From the NCBI GenBank assembly GCA_012034805.1, contig JAAUOP010000005.1, positions 1 through 64,000 of the forward strand: a DNA stretch of 64,000 nt. The letters run 5' to 3'. This DNA comes from Synechococcales cyanobacterium CRU_2_2 (lineage in GTDB: Bacteria; Cyanobacteriota; Cyanobacteriia; PCC-9006; JAAUQQ01). Position numbers and translations under genes: made by a program. The notes beneath the pieces are model-generated. The model was not told the origin of the DNA, did not search any database, and saw only the letters and a list, made by a program, of their open reading frames with translations. Shown one piece after another: positions 48,872 through 59,913 of the stretch. Positions within the stretch are counted from its first letter, which is position 1. Each line of letters begins with the position of its first letter.

Positions 48872-50679
48872 ATGCGTGATGCTCGTTTTTCTGATAGTCA
48901 CTTTAGGCAACTTTCTCTAGAATTCTGGCAGTATAGACGCTCCACTTGGGGGAGCCTGCTTCTGCTGGTTCTGGTATCACTGTGTAGCAGTGCTTTTCTG
49001 GTCATAGAGGGGCTTCAGCGGGGAGAGCTGATCTCGGCCTTGGTTGCCAGAGATAGTTTTCGATTTGGGCGATCGCTCTCTCTCTTTGTGATGATCCTTG
49101 CGGCAAGCGCGGCCTCGCTATCCCTAAGCCTTTATCTGCGCGATTGCCTCGGCCTTCAGTGGCGACGCTGGCTAACTGACAAGATTTTGGGCCGTTATCT
49201 ATCGGGTCAAACGTTCTACAAAATTTCAAATCCGACCGTTATTAAGAATGCGACAATCGATAACCCGGATCAGCGTATTGCGGAAGACATAAAAGTCTTT
49301 ACTCAAGTGTCGTTAACTGTCTTTTTGATCTTTTTGGATTCGATTGTCCAGCTTCTCGGTTTTATTGGAGTGCTGTGGTTTATCTCAAAAAGCCTGACGT
49401 TTTTCTTAGTAATCTATGCGGTTTTGGGTAGCGCGATCGCCACGTTCTTTTTTGGTAAGGCGCTAGTTGGCATCAATGTAGTGCAGCTTCAGCGAGAAGC
49501 TGATTTTCGGTTTGGCCTAATTCGAGTGCGAGAGAATGCAGAATCAGTTGCGTTTTACCAGGGCCAATCACAGGAGAAAAAGCAGGCAAGCTCTCGATTT
49601 AAGGGGGTCTGTGACAACTTTAATCGCTTTATCCGGTGGCAGCTAGGCCTCGACTTCTTTCAGAATGGCTATCAGTATTTGACTTTCATCTTACCCAGCT
49701 TGATCCTGGCTCCCCAGATTTTGTCGGGAAGCTTGGAGGTTGGCTCCATTGCCCAGTCTCAGGCTGCGTTTGATCGAATCTGGCTGTCACTTAGCCTGGT
49801 TGTGATTCAGTTTGAGCAAATCAGTGCCTTGGGGGCGAGTGTTCAGCGACTAGGGGGATTGGCGATCGCACTAGATGCCTCGGAACAGAAAAAAGCATCC
49901 AAGATTGAGAACAATCCGTCCGATTCTCTTGGGTCAAAACAGCCACAGCCAGAGCAGTCATATATTGAGATCATCGAACAGGAACGGCTTGGGGTCGAGC
50001 ATTTGACCCTGATTTTGCCGGTGACCCAGAGCCCCCCGATCGAGCAATTTCTCCAAAAGTTTTGTTTCGAGATCTGTCGCTGATACTGGAGCCCGGAGAG
50101 AGCCTGTTGATTGTGGGAGAGAGCGGCGTCGGCAAGAGTTCGCTGGTGCGATCGCTCGCAGGACTGTGGCCCTTCGGCTCAGGCCGAGTGCTGCGTCCTC
50201 AGCAACAAGACGTGATGTTTTTGCCGCAGCAACCCTATATGATTTTGGGCTCGCTGCGAGAGCAGCTTCTGTATCCAAAAATGGAACATAGCGTAGAGAA
50301 TGAGCGATTGCTAGAAGTTCTTAAACAGGTGAATCTACCGCAGCTAGCAGAGCGTGGCTCTACAGGGCTAGATCGCCTAGAAGAATGGGCGCAGATGCTG
50401 TCGGTGGGGGAGCAGCAGCGGTTAGCCTTTGCTCGGCTGCTCTTGGCCCAACCGACCTATGCTGTGTTGGATGAAGCGACGAGTGCCTTGGATTTAGAAA
50501 ATGAGCGGGTGCTTTATGAGCGGTTGAATCAGTTGCGAATTGCGGTGATGAGTGTGGGGCACAAACCGGGTTTGGCCGCATTTCATCAGCGAGTGTTGGC
50601 GATCGCGAACGATCAAACCTGGACTTTGCAGTCTGCGCAGACGTATCAAGCGCAATCACCAGAAAATAGAAAACCCTAG
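48872..50679 (+). CDS. ABC transporter, fused permease/ATPase (YddA/SbmA-like); apparent 1-nt deletion between C-run 50032-50037 and 50062
   Basis: DNPDQRIAEDIKVFTQ; KVLFRDLSLILEPGESLLIVGESGVGKSSLVRSLAGLWPFG; LSVGEQQRLAFARLLLAQPTYAVLDEATSALD. Confidence 0.88.
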
Positions 50680-50744
50680 CCGACGGTAGACAAGAACGTA
50701 GATAGGGACATGAAAACAGCTCATCTTTTCTGGCAGTCCAACCC

Positions 50745-52447
50745 ATGATTCCATCGCACATTCCTCCGACTCCTTCTCAGACCTCGCTTCAGAGCCGCTC
50801 GAAGCTCTCAGTGCTGAGTGCGTTAGGGCAAGTGTTACTGCCCTACTGGAGCTCAAAAGAGCGGTGGCGAGCAGGTGGGCTGTTGCTGCTGCTATTGCTG
50901 CTGTTGCTGCTGCGCACGGGGCTTCAGGTTGTGTTTGTCATTCAGGGGGGGGAGAGTTTTTCGGCTTTGGCAGATCAAGATCAAGCACGATTTTTGAGTG
51001 CGATCGCCTTCTTTCTCGGTATTTTGGTCATCGGCGTACCGCTGGTTTCTTGGAGCGGCTATGTGCAGGCCAAGCTGAGTCTTTACTGGCGGCGATGGTA
51101 CACCGAGCATTTGCTCGATCGCAGTTTTGCACAGCGATTGTTCTATCCCCTGATGATGCAGCGATCGCTGGATAACCCGGACCAGCGCATTTCTGAGGAT
51201 GTCAATGTTCTGACGCAAGAGTCGCTCAAGTTTCTGGTTATTGTTGTGGAATCTGCCTTACAGCTCCTTGCCTTTGCCGGGGTGCTGTGGGGAATCTCTC
51301 CGCCGTTGATGGGATTTTTGGGGGTCTATTCACTGGTGGGAACGCTGCTGTCTACGGTGGTGTTGGGTCGTATTCTGATTGGCCTCAATACAGAGCAACT
51401 CAAGCGAGAGGCGGACTTTCGTTTTGGTTTGGCCCGCATTCGCGAAAATGTGGAAGCGATCGCCCTCTACCAAGGCCAAGCGTCAGAAAAGCATCAAGCA
51501 TGGCAACGATTTTTGGCCGCATTCTCAAATTTCAAACGCTTAGTGGCTTGGCAACTGCCGCTCAATTTGTTTCAAAACAGCTATCGCTATGCTCGATTTT
51601 TGGTGCCTGCGCTGTTCCTGTCCCCTCGCATTTTTCGGGAGAGCTAGAAATCGGGGCAGTGACCCAAGCCGCGACGGCCTTTAATTTTATTTTGAGTGCG
51701 CTGGCGTTGATTGTGCTCCAGCTTCAGCAGTTGACAAACCTTGTGGCCAGTATTCAACGCTTGGGGGGGCTGACGGAAAGGCTGCGTCAGATCGAGGCGC
51801 AAAATATTGAGGCGCAGGATATTCAAGGGACCAGGATCGAGCGCCGAGAAGGGGAACACATTGAGATTCGGAATCTGACGCTGATGACGCCGACGCAGGA
51901 CAGTGTTCTGGTGCGAGATTTGTCGGTGACGGTTGAGCCGGGGCGATCGCTTCTGATTATGGGCCGCAGCGGCATCGGCAAGAGTTCACTGCTGCGGGCG
52001 ATCGCGGGATTGTGGAACCAGGGCAGCGGACAGATCATCACGCCGCCGAGAGCGGATCTCATGTTTTTGCCGCAGCGTCCCTATCTCATTGATGGTTCCT
52101 TGCGGCAGCAGTTGAGCTATCCTGCATCAGCTGAGGCTTTTGGTGATGAACCGCTGGTGCACGCGCTAGAACAGGTAAATTTGGCTTATCTGCTGGAGCG
52201 TTTGACGGGGCTGGATGCCGACACGGCGGCGCTGAAGCTGTCGGGGGGAGAGCAGCAGCGGTTGGCGGTTGCGCGGCTTCTGCTTCGCGCTCCGAAGTAC
52301 GCGATTTTGGATGAGGCGACGAGTGCGCTGGATCTGAAGAATGAGAACCTGCTATACCGAGCGCTGCTGGAGACGGGGGCGACGATGGTGAGTGTGGGGC
52401 ATCGGCAATCGCTGATGGACTATCATCCACAGGTGCTGGAGCTATAG
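50745..52447 (+). CDS. ABC transporter, tandem paralog of the preceding gene; apparent 1-nt deletion in T5 at 51631-51635
   Basis: DNPDQRISEDVNVLTQE; VRDLSVTVEPGRSLLIMGRSGIGKSSLLRAIAGLWNQG; LSGGEQQRLAVARLLLRAPKYAILDEATSALD; RIFSGELEIGAV restored. Confidence 0.88.
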
Positions 52448-52873
52448 GTTGAAACTGCTGAAATTCTTCTGGGTTTAGCGATTTACCACTCCCGCTACGA
52501 TCGCCAATCAAACGCCACACCCGCGAGCGGCCCAACGCGATCGCCGCAACCACAGCGAAAAATCTCAGAATGCCCACAATACGGCGAAAAAGCTGCCGCT
52601 CCCCCATAGTGCCCAATTACCTCTATGTTTACGGCATATTAATTGGTAAACATTCTCGATTATACTGGGTTACTCACATACAATAATTGCGTGCTTAGTT
52701 GCCCAAGCTTTAGCGAGCATGGTGCTAGTTTTGAAGAAAGTCATTTTTTGACCCAGCTTCTCTTAGGGTATTTTCTTAAAATCTTTGGATTGCTTTTAAG
52801 ATTAGGTCGCAATACCGAACCTTGACTATGCCAAAGCACTTCGATTTAACTGGTGAAAGGAGTTCAAACCCTC

Positions 52874-53623
52874 ATGGCAAAACGATTCAAAGCTGTAGAA
52901 CTATTTCTAGCGGCGAGCCTTGCGACCACAGTTGCTGCTTGCGGCCCGACAGCGGCAGATAGTGGCGAAGGCAGCGAAGTGGCTTCTACCAATACCGTAG
53001 AAGAAATAGCTAAAAACAGTGAAGGCGGCGAAGGTGGTGACTACAGCGCTGGGGAGCAAGCCAATGCCGATTTTCAGGACAAGCTCAGCGGTGCAGAACT
53101 GTTGAGTGCGCTGCAAGATGGCGGTCATGTGATCTACTTCCGCCATGCTCAAACCGAAAAGGACTATGCTGACCAGGCTGACCCTAGCATGAGCCTAAGC
53201 GACTGCGAAAGCCAGCGTAAGCTCAGTGATGTCGGCATTCAGCAGGCCAAAGACATTGGTGGGGCCTTCAAAGCAAAGGGAATTCCGGTCGGCGATGTGA
53301 TCGCGAGCCAGTACTGCCGCGCTTGGCAAACGGCGGATTTGGCTTTTGGCAAACATGAGAAGAATCCGAAGCTCAATTTCCTGCCGTTTGAGGACTACAC
53401 CGACGAACAGGTTGAGGAAATGAAGGCCAACGTTATGCCACTGCTGACTGAAGCGCCGCCCGCCGGAGAGAACAAGGTGATTGTGGGTCACGATGACATC
53501 TTTGAAGCGGCGACCGGTATTTACCCAGATCCCCAGGGCATTGCCTATGTGCTGACGCCTGACGGAAGCGGCGGGTTTACGCTCCAGGCAAATCTGCTGC
53601 CGGAGGAGTGGGCGCAGCTCTAG
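52874..53623 (+). CDS. Histidine phosphatase family lipoprotein-like protein
   Basis: Signal FLAASLATTVAACGP; VIYFRHAQTEKDYADQADP (RHxxT-like); SQYCRAWQTADLAFG; VIVGHDDIFEAATG. Confidence 0.85.
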   Translation: MAKRFKAVELFLAASLATTVAACGPTAADSGEGSEVASTNTVEEIAKNSEGGEGGDYSAGEQANADFQDKLSGAELLSALQDGGHVIYFRHAQTEKDYADQADPSMSLSDCESQRKLSDVGIQQAKDIGGAFKAKGIPVGDVIASQYCRAWQTADLAFGKHEKNPKLNFLPFEDYTDEQVEEMKANVMPLLTEAPPAGENKVIVGHDDIFEAATGIYPDPQGIAYVLTPDGSGGFTLQANLLPEEWAQL

Positions 53624-53670
53624 GCTCAGAATCCGGATCAATCAGCACTGCTCCTGAGATAAAACACATG

Positions 53671-53714
53671 AAACCCAACACAGCCTAGGGTCTTTGCTGA
53701 GGCTGTGTTGGGTT
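53671..53714. repeat. Palindromic intergenic element, aacccaacacagcc...ggctgtgttgggtt
   Basis: 14-bp inverted repeat between convergent genes, followed by ...cgttacccaacct. Confidence 0.75.
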
Positions 53715-53758
53715 CTGCTTCACGTTACCCAACCTATCGGTTGCGGTTTGATACGGTA

Positions 53759-55929
53759 CTAGTTGGAGAGGATGGCGATCGCCTTCCCCAAATCCAACAC
53801 ATCTGCAACGACAGCAAAACTATCTTCACCTAGCCGGGAAGCATTCGTAAATTTCAGCACTGCGAAGGCTCTGTCGCCCACACCCAACAGCGTATCCAGA
53901 CCCTGTTGCATGATGCTGAGATCCGAATAGACCAGCTCGCCTTCAATGAGGCCAATCCTGTCCATGCCCACTTGAAAATCAACGACGGTGTCGAGTCCAT
54001 CGCCACGGCCAAAGACAAACAGGTCGCTGCCGTGATTGCCGTAGAGGGTGTCATTGCCCGTCACTCCCAGCAGCACATCATCGCCGCCGCCGCCAAAGAG
54101 AGCGTCGTCACCCGCATCGCCGCTGAGCAGGTCGCGCCCTTCGTTGCCATAGATGACATCATCACCCTCACCCCCAAGGGCAATATCGCTCTGGTTACCG
54201 CCAAAAAGCTGATCGTTTCCAGCCATGCCCATGAAAGTGTTTTGCCCCTCGTTGCCGTAGAGGTTGTCATTACCACTGCCGCCCGTGAGGCTGTCATCTC
54301 CATTGCTGCCGAAGCGGTTTATCGTTTCTTGTCGGAGAGAAGCATCAATGCGACTGTCGCCTACGTCTGCTCCAGCTAAATTGTTGAGACCCAGGATCTG
54401 GGCAAGCTCGGGCGCAAGCAGGAGATCGGCATCGGCGATCGTCAGCTCGTCGTCCTGCACAATTAGCCGACCCGGTGCGCTGATGTCAAAAAGAATCTCG
54501 ATTCCCAAGTCATCGTCGAGACTGTCAGCGACAAAGAAACCGCTGTTGGTCGCGGTGATGCGATCGCCATCAAACCCAATCTCAAAATTCCCAATACTTA
54601 ATCGCGCATCACCCCCGACCAAGAATTCAATCTCTCCGGTATGCTGAATGCTGCCGCCCAACGCTGCAAAAGGAACCGAATCAAACCGGAAGTCGGTGCT
54701 GTCTGCGATCTCAAACCCAAGCTGAAACTGATTGGAAAAAGGGGTAGCGGTGGGTGTTGTGTTTTGAATAATGAGTCCCGCCGTCTCAAGCAGGGAGAAG
54801 TCGAGAAAGAGACTGGTGGTTCCTTCTGCAACTGAAAACGTTCCCGACTGATTTTCGGGGTCTGGGATTGGAATGGCGTCGTCCTGCTCGATCTCGCGGC
54901 GATAGGTCGGCAGCAGGTCGCTGACCAGATTGGTGTTGGAGCGCCCGTTGAGCAGCTCCACATAGGTAATCTCTTCTAAGGGTGAGTACCAGAGATTAGA
55001 GCGAAACCCCAGGGTTTGGCCCCGGTGGACATACCAGAAGCGATCGCGTGATTCCAAGGTGCCAATACCCAAGCCGTAACTGTCATAATTGGGTGAGTCT
55101 ACGGGCTGGGTATCGAGCATTTGGCTGAGGGTTTCTGGCTCTAGCAATGCACCATCGACGAGCAGCCCATCAAAAAGTCTGCGAGGTCTTCGGCATTAGA
55201 AATGATCGACCCGGCTGCACTGGCCCAGGAGAGGTTTGTAATGCTGAGATCGTCGAGAACACCATCGCGGTTGAAGTCCCAATAGCTGCTAATGTAGCCG
55301 CCGGGAATCTCTTCTTCACCAAAGACGAAGGTGTTGTCGAGGCCGAGGGGATTGAGGATGCGATCGCGAATTTCTTGCCCATAGCCATTGCCCGTAACTG
55401 ACTCAATCACCTCCCCGGCCAGGATGTAATTGGTATTGGAATAGCGCCAGTCGGTGCCCGGTGCAAAAAAGGGCTCTACTCCGTTTACAAAACCCACCAG
55501 TTGCTCCGGCTCCCACTCCTGCAAAAACAGCGTTGGATTGGTGACCGCCCGAGCCGTAAAGATATCGAGATAGTCGGCGATGCCGCTGGTGTGGTTGAGG
55601 AGCTGTTTAATCGTGATTTCGCTGGCATTGGGAATGGGGTCGGTGAGGCTGGTGGTGAGCCAGGTGGTCAGGGTGTCATTGAGGGAGATTTGGCCGTTTT
55701 CGACGAGCTGCAGCAATGTTGCAGCAACAAAGGTTTTGGTGATGCTGCCAGCTTCAAAGCGATCGTCTGGCCGAAGCGGCCTATTCTCGGCCACATTGGC
55801 AACGCCGCTGGCTCCAAACCATTCTCCTTCTGGGGTGAGGATGGCCGCGACAGCTCCAGGGACTTCGGCGGGACGATTCGTGTCGAGGGCGGTTTGCAGG
55901 GCGCTGATCACGCGATCGGGGAGTTGCAT
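53759..55929 (-). CDS. Serine hydrolase (beta-lactamase/PBP-like) fused to RTX C-terminus; apparent 1-nt deletion at 55166-55168
   Basis: FEAGSITKTFVAATLL (SxxK), WRYSNTNYILAG (YxN); C-terminal GSNGDDSLTGGSGNDNLYGNEGQNTFMGMAGNDQLFGG...; frames join as DFLMG-LLVDGALLEPETLSQ. Confidence 0.9.
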
Positions 55930-56121
55930 GGCGGAATCTCTGGGGGATGAAAGAACGACAAAATAACAGGCTGTAACCTAACGGGCTGTAACCGGACAGA
56001 TCATTAAGAAAGCTATGATGGGAGCCAATGGCAATCCCGTTCGAGGGACGCTCACCATGGTTTTGCGCCCCCCGAAGCTGAGCGGCAACGAGTATCAGCC
56101 GTCTGTGGACGAAGGGTGCTT

Positions 56122-59100
56122 TTACACGAAAACCATGGATGCGTTGCTGCTGAAGGTGCTGGCGGTTTGCCAGGTCACCATAGCCAGCAGGTCATCACCT
56201 TTGGAGATCTTCACGCCATCGGCACTATCTGCAAACGAAAGCCCGGAGCCGCCACCCGTGAATTGGGTTGCGCCAAGCTGGAAGTTCTTGACCGTGACGT
56301 AACCTTCCCCTGCGTTGAGGGCGATCGAGGCGGCTCCGGCTCCCAGCCAGACGGTGTCTAGGCCACTGCCTGCATCAATCAGATCACCGCCGCCGTTGGC
56401 GTAGATCGTATCGTTGCCGCTGCCGCCGAGAATGGTGTCGGCTTGGGAGCCGCCGTAGATCAGGTCATTACCATCGCCGCCAATCAGCGTATCCATGCCG
56501 CCGTTGCCGTAGAGGACATCATTGCCGCTGCCGCCCGTTAGAGTTTCCGATGCATCGCTGCCGAAGCGGGTCTGGGGGAGGGGCACTGGCGCATCCCCTA
56601 AGGTCGCCGTGAAGCGATAGGCACCGGGCTCAAATCTCGTGAAGATCCAGCCGCTGCCGCTACCCTGGACATTGGGGTCGTAGAAGGTGTTGCCCAAGAC
56701 ACTGACACCCGCATAGTAGGTGCCCGCCGCAGTGGCGGTGAACTGAAGATAGGTGTCGCCGTTGGCCTGGAATACTTCATTGGGTGCGGCATCGTTTTCG
56801 CTGATGGCCAGCTCAGTTCCTGCTGCATCAAAGATGCGCAGAATCGAGTCGAGTGTTGATTCTGCAACGCCTGCATTGCCTGTACCACCGCCATCAATAT
56901 CAAGGGTGATGGTTTGGCCCGCCTCCAAGTTGAAGGCATACATATCCACATCTTCAGTGATATCCACTAAGTTGGCGTAGAACAACCGCTCGTCATCGGG
57001 AGCCTCTGGATTGAGCGTGATATCTGTGACTTCCAGGGTTGCCAGGGTCTCGTAAGTTCGGTTTGTGGCGCTGAGACCGGTGGCGATCGCCGTTGCGATC
57101 GTGTCGTTAAACTCATTCTCAGGGTTGTTAACCGGCTCTTCGCCACCGCCGCCATCACCGCCGCCATCACCAGGAATCACCACCGAGTTAGGATTGTCAG
57201 CAATGGTGAGCGCAACCGTACTGCTCCCCTGGGAAATGAGGTAACCCTGACCACCTGCAAGCCTGAACGTAACCGACTCGATGCCCTCCAGCGCTTGCGC
57301 TGGCGTGAGCTGCGGGTTGGTGGTTTCATCAAAGGCCGAAACCGTCAGCGTTGCCGTCTGCTCGGTCATGCGCAGGTAGAAGCCGCTGACATCGCCGTTG
57401 GGGAAAGGCGCGTCGGCCCCCGTAATCACGGCATCAAACACATTAAACTCGCTGATCACGCCTTCAGTTTCACTGTCAACATAGATCAAAATCCCTTCCG
57501 CAGGCGGTGCCTCGCTCAGGCTAAAGGTCAGCGTTGTGGTGTTGCCAGTGGATTCGATCAGCGCCGTTTCGCTCGCTGTAATGCTCACCGTCGGCGGGGT
57601 TGCCGAAATGGGAACATCGGCCAGGGTGTCATATATTGGCGTTGAGAAGCCCTGGGTATCTGCCTGATAGCCAGCGGCTGGAACCAGCGATAGTGACAGG
57701 GTTTCAGTGCCATCGGTCGGCACAGTTTCAGGGCTTTCTAAATTCAGGGTGAGGAAGGCTGAAGTTGCCGTCAGATTGATTTTCAGCCCGGTCGGCGCAC
57801 CGGTTTCATCGTAGATGGCACCGAGAACCGTTAAGCCTCGGGCAAAACCGGCATTGAGGCGATCGCTCAAATCAACATTGCTATTGAGATAGACCTCGAC
57901 GCCCTCTGCGGGAAACTCCCCTTCTGCCGAGAACTGCAACGTTAGAATCGAGCTCAGATCTGCCGCTTCATCCGCTGAGGCTACCGACTGAACCAGGGCA
58001 TTGGCGACAATGGCATCGCCATCGAGCGTGCTGGGGATCGCGGTAAATGCAATGACAGGGCCAGTGCCATCACCCACCGGAATCACGGTGGGCTCAGCAA
58101 TGATCTCTTGATTCAAAGCAAGGTTGAGCGTATATTCGCCGCTGCTGCCACCGCTGCCGCTGCCAACCACGTTTGGATCGTAAGGATCGGTGATAAAGTC
58201 CAGCTCACCGTTCGAGAACGTGCTGATACCAATGAAGTAGGTACCAGCGGTATTCGCTGTAAATTCTAGATAAGAATCAAAGCCAATCCTGTCGTTAAAC
58301 CGCTCATCGGGGGCCGCAGCATCATCATTTTGAGCCAGCGCATTTCCTGCCGCATCGAACAATCGCACCAGCGTATCGGCCTCGGAGCCAAATTGTTGGG
58401 CATCGGTATCAATCCGCAAAACATCGCCCGCAGCCAGCTCCACAGAATACAGGTCCACATCTTCCGTTCGGTCCGTGCGCAGTGACAGATCAGAATCAAA
58501 GAAGTTACCCGAAATTCTGCCGTTGATCGTGAGGGTTGCATTGTCAGCCGTGAGCCCAGTGGCCTGGGCAGTAGCGATCGTATCGTTTTGCCCTGCTTCC
58601 TGAACTGGCGCAGCCGGAACCTGATCCAGGCTGTCTACAATTGTGAAGCTGCCCACATTTCCGCTGGCTGCAACCTGATAGCCATCGCCCGCTACCAAGG
58701 TAAAGGTAGCCGTTTCAAGACCTTCAGCCACTCCGTCATTGGCGACGGGTAGCTCAATCGTCGCGGTCTGTTCGGTGAGCAGAATATCAAACTCACCCAG
58801 TCGCACATCAGTGACGGTGACGCCACTGCTCAAGACCAAACCAGCGGTATCAAACTCACCCAGGCTGGGGGCTTGAACCGTGACGGTTAGTCCTCCGGCT
58901 GGGGGCGGCGCACTGAGGCTGAGTGTGTGAACCGAAGCCGTATTTTCTGTTTCAATTAGCACCTCAGGAGAGGCTGCATAACTCACCTGAATTTCAGCAT
59001 TTGGGCCATCAGCAATTAACAGCGTACTGCGACTCGCATCTGCGGCAACGCTATAGCCAGCACCGGGTTGCAGCGTAAACGTCGCTGCCTCAATGCCTTC

Positions 59101-59913
59101 TTGCAGTTCATCGACCAACACCTCTAGGGTAATGCTGGCGATCGGCTCAGTAATCTTGAAATAGAAGCCGCCTGCTTGACCATCCGGTGCCGGGAACGCG
59201 CCCCCCTGCACCCGCGCATTGAACAAGTCAAAATCATTCAAAGCACCAAAGAAACCTCGATCAACGTAAACAACAATGCCCTCGGCTGGAATCTCGCCCT
59301 CCACAGCAAAGTTCAGCGTTGCCGTACCCAAGCCCTCAAAGATCGTTGAGCCCACGAAGCTCAGACTGACCTCTGGCAGCGAAGTTGCCACAGGCACTTG
59401 GTCGAGGCTGTCGTAGACCGTGACCGTCGCCTGCTCGGAGGAGGGCTGATAGCCTTCACCCGGCTCGACAAAGAAGCGGACCGATTGTGGCCCCGCTGCA
59501 TCCAATCCCAAGCCCGTTGAGAAATTAACAACCATGTTGGTATTGTCGAGCCGCACCTGAATGCCCGTCGCCTTGCCGTCGTCACCATAGACCGCACCCA
59601 ACACTTGGCCGCCAAAGGTGGTGGGTATAAAGTTTGAACCTTGGATAAATTGTGTGATGTCGGCGAGGTCTGTATTGATATTAACCACCAAGCCGCCCTC
59701 AGGAATTGGCGCATCTGCTTGCACAACCAGGCTCAGGATCGAACTGCCTGCCTCACCGGATTCGACCAAATGAGGCGTCACTAAGTTACCGTCGCCGTCG
59801 AAGGTGCCAGGAATGAGATCCACAGAAATGGTCGGTTGGCCGTCACCCACCGCGACAGTAAGAGCATAATCAAAGTTTCCAAGTTGGCTAATGCCTACAG
59901 AATGAATCGTCAT
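56122..59913 (-). CDS. Large RTX protein with Calx-beta-like and PPC (pre-peptidase C-terminal) domains
   Basis: EDVDLYSVELAAGDVLRIDTDA...GTYFIGIS (PPC); repeated ASETALIESTGNTTTLTFSLSEAPPAEGI; C-terminal GSGNDVLYGNGGMDTLIGGDGNDLIYGG. Confidence 0.88.
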   Translation of the reverse strand: MTIHSVGISQLGNFDYALTVAVGDGQPTISVDLIPGTFDGDGNLVTPHLVESGEAGSSILSLVVQADAPIPEGGLVVNINTDLADITQFIQGSNFIPTTFGGQVLGAVYGDDGKATGIQVRLDNTNMVVNFSTGLGLDAAGPQSVRFFVEPGEGYQPSSEQATVTVYDSLDQVPVATSLPEVSLSFVGSTIFEGLGTATLNFAVEGEIPAEGIVVYVDRGFFGALNDFDLFNARVQGGAFPAPDGQAGGFYFKITEPIASITLEVLVDELQEGIEAATFTLQPGAGYSVAADASRSTLLIADGPNAEIQVSYAASPEVLIETENTASVHTLSLSAPPPAGGLTVTVQAPSLGEFDTAGLVLSSGVTVTDVRLGEFDILLTEQTATIELPVANDGVAEGLETATFTLVAGDGYQVAASGNVGSFTIVDSLDQVPAAPVQEAGQNDTIATAQATGLTADNATLTINGRISGNFFDSDLSLRTDRTEDVDLYSVELAAGDVLRIDTDAQQFGSEADTLVRLFDAAGNALAQNDDAAAPDERFNDRIGFDSYLEFTANTAGTYFIGISTFSNGELDFITDPYDPNVVGSGSGGSSGEYTLNLALNQEIIAEPTVIPVGDGTGPVIAFTAIPSTLDGDAIVANALVQSVASADEAADLSSILTLQFSAEGEFPAEGVEVYLNSNVDLSDRLNAGFARGLTVLGAIYDETGAPTGLKINLTATSAFLTLNLESPETVPTDGTETLSLSLVPAAGYQADTQGFSTPIYDTLADVPISATPPTVSITASETALIESTGNTTTLTFSLSEAPPAEGILIYVDSETEGVISEFNVFDAVITGADAPFPNGDVSGFYLRMTEQTATLTVSAFDETTNPQLTPAQALEGIESVTFRLAGGQGYLISQGSSTVALTIADNPNSVVIPGDGGGDGGGGEEPVNNPENEFNDTIATAIATGLSATNRTYETLATLEVTDITLNPEAPDDERLFYANLVDITEDVDMYAFNLEAGQTITLDIDGGGTGNAGVAESTLDSILRIFDAAGTELAISENDAAPNEVFQANGDTYLQFTATAAGTYYAGVSVLGNTFYDPNVQGSGSGWIFTRFEPGAYRFTATLGDAPVPLPQTRFGSDASETLTGGSGNDVLYGNGGMDTLIGGDGNDLIYGGSQADTILGGSGNDTIYANGGGDLIDAGSGLDTVWLGAGAASIALNAGEGYVTVKNFQLGATQFTGGGSGLSFADSADGVKISKGDDLLAMVTWQTASTFSSNASMVFV

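Noticed and set aside
48872-52447. ABC transporters as the exporter of the Nif11 RiPP or of the RTX proteins
   Set aside because: No C39 peptidase domain or HlyD/TolC partner is visible; the fold resembles YddA/SbmA, and they are >20 kb from the RiPP genes.
52086-52616. 176-aa minus-strand ORF
   Set aside because: Mostly antisense to the second ABC transporter's conserved ATPase domain; only the short 5' part is intergenic.
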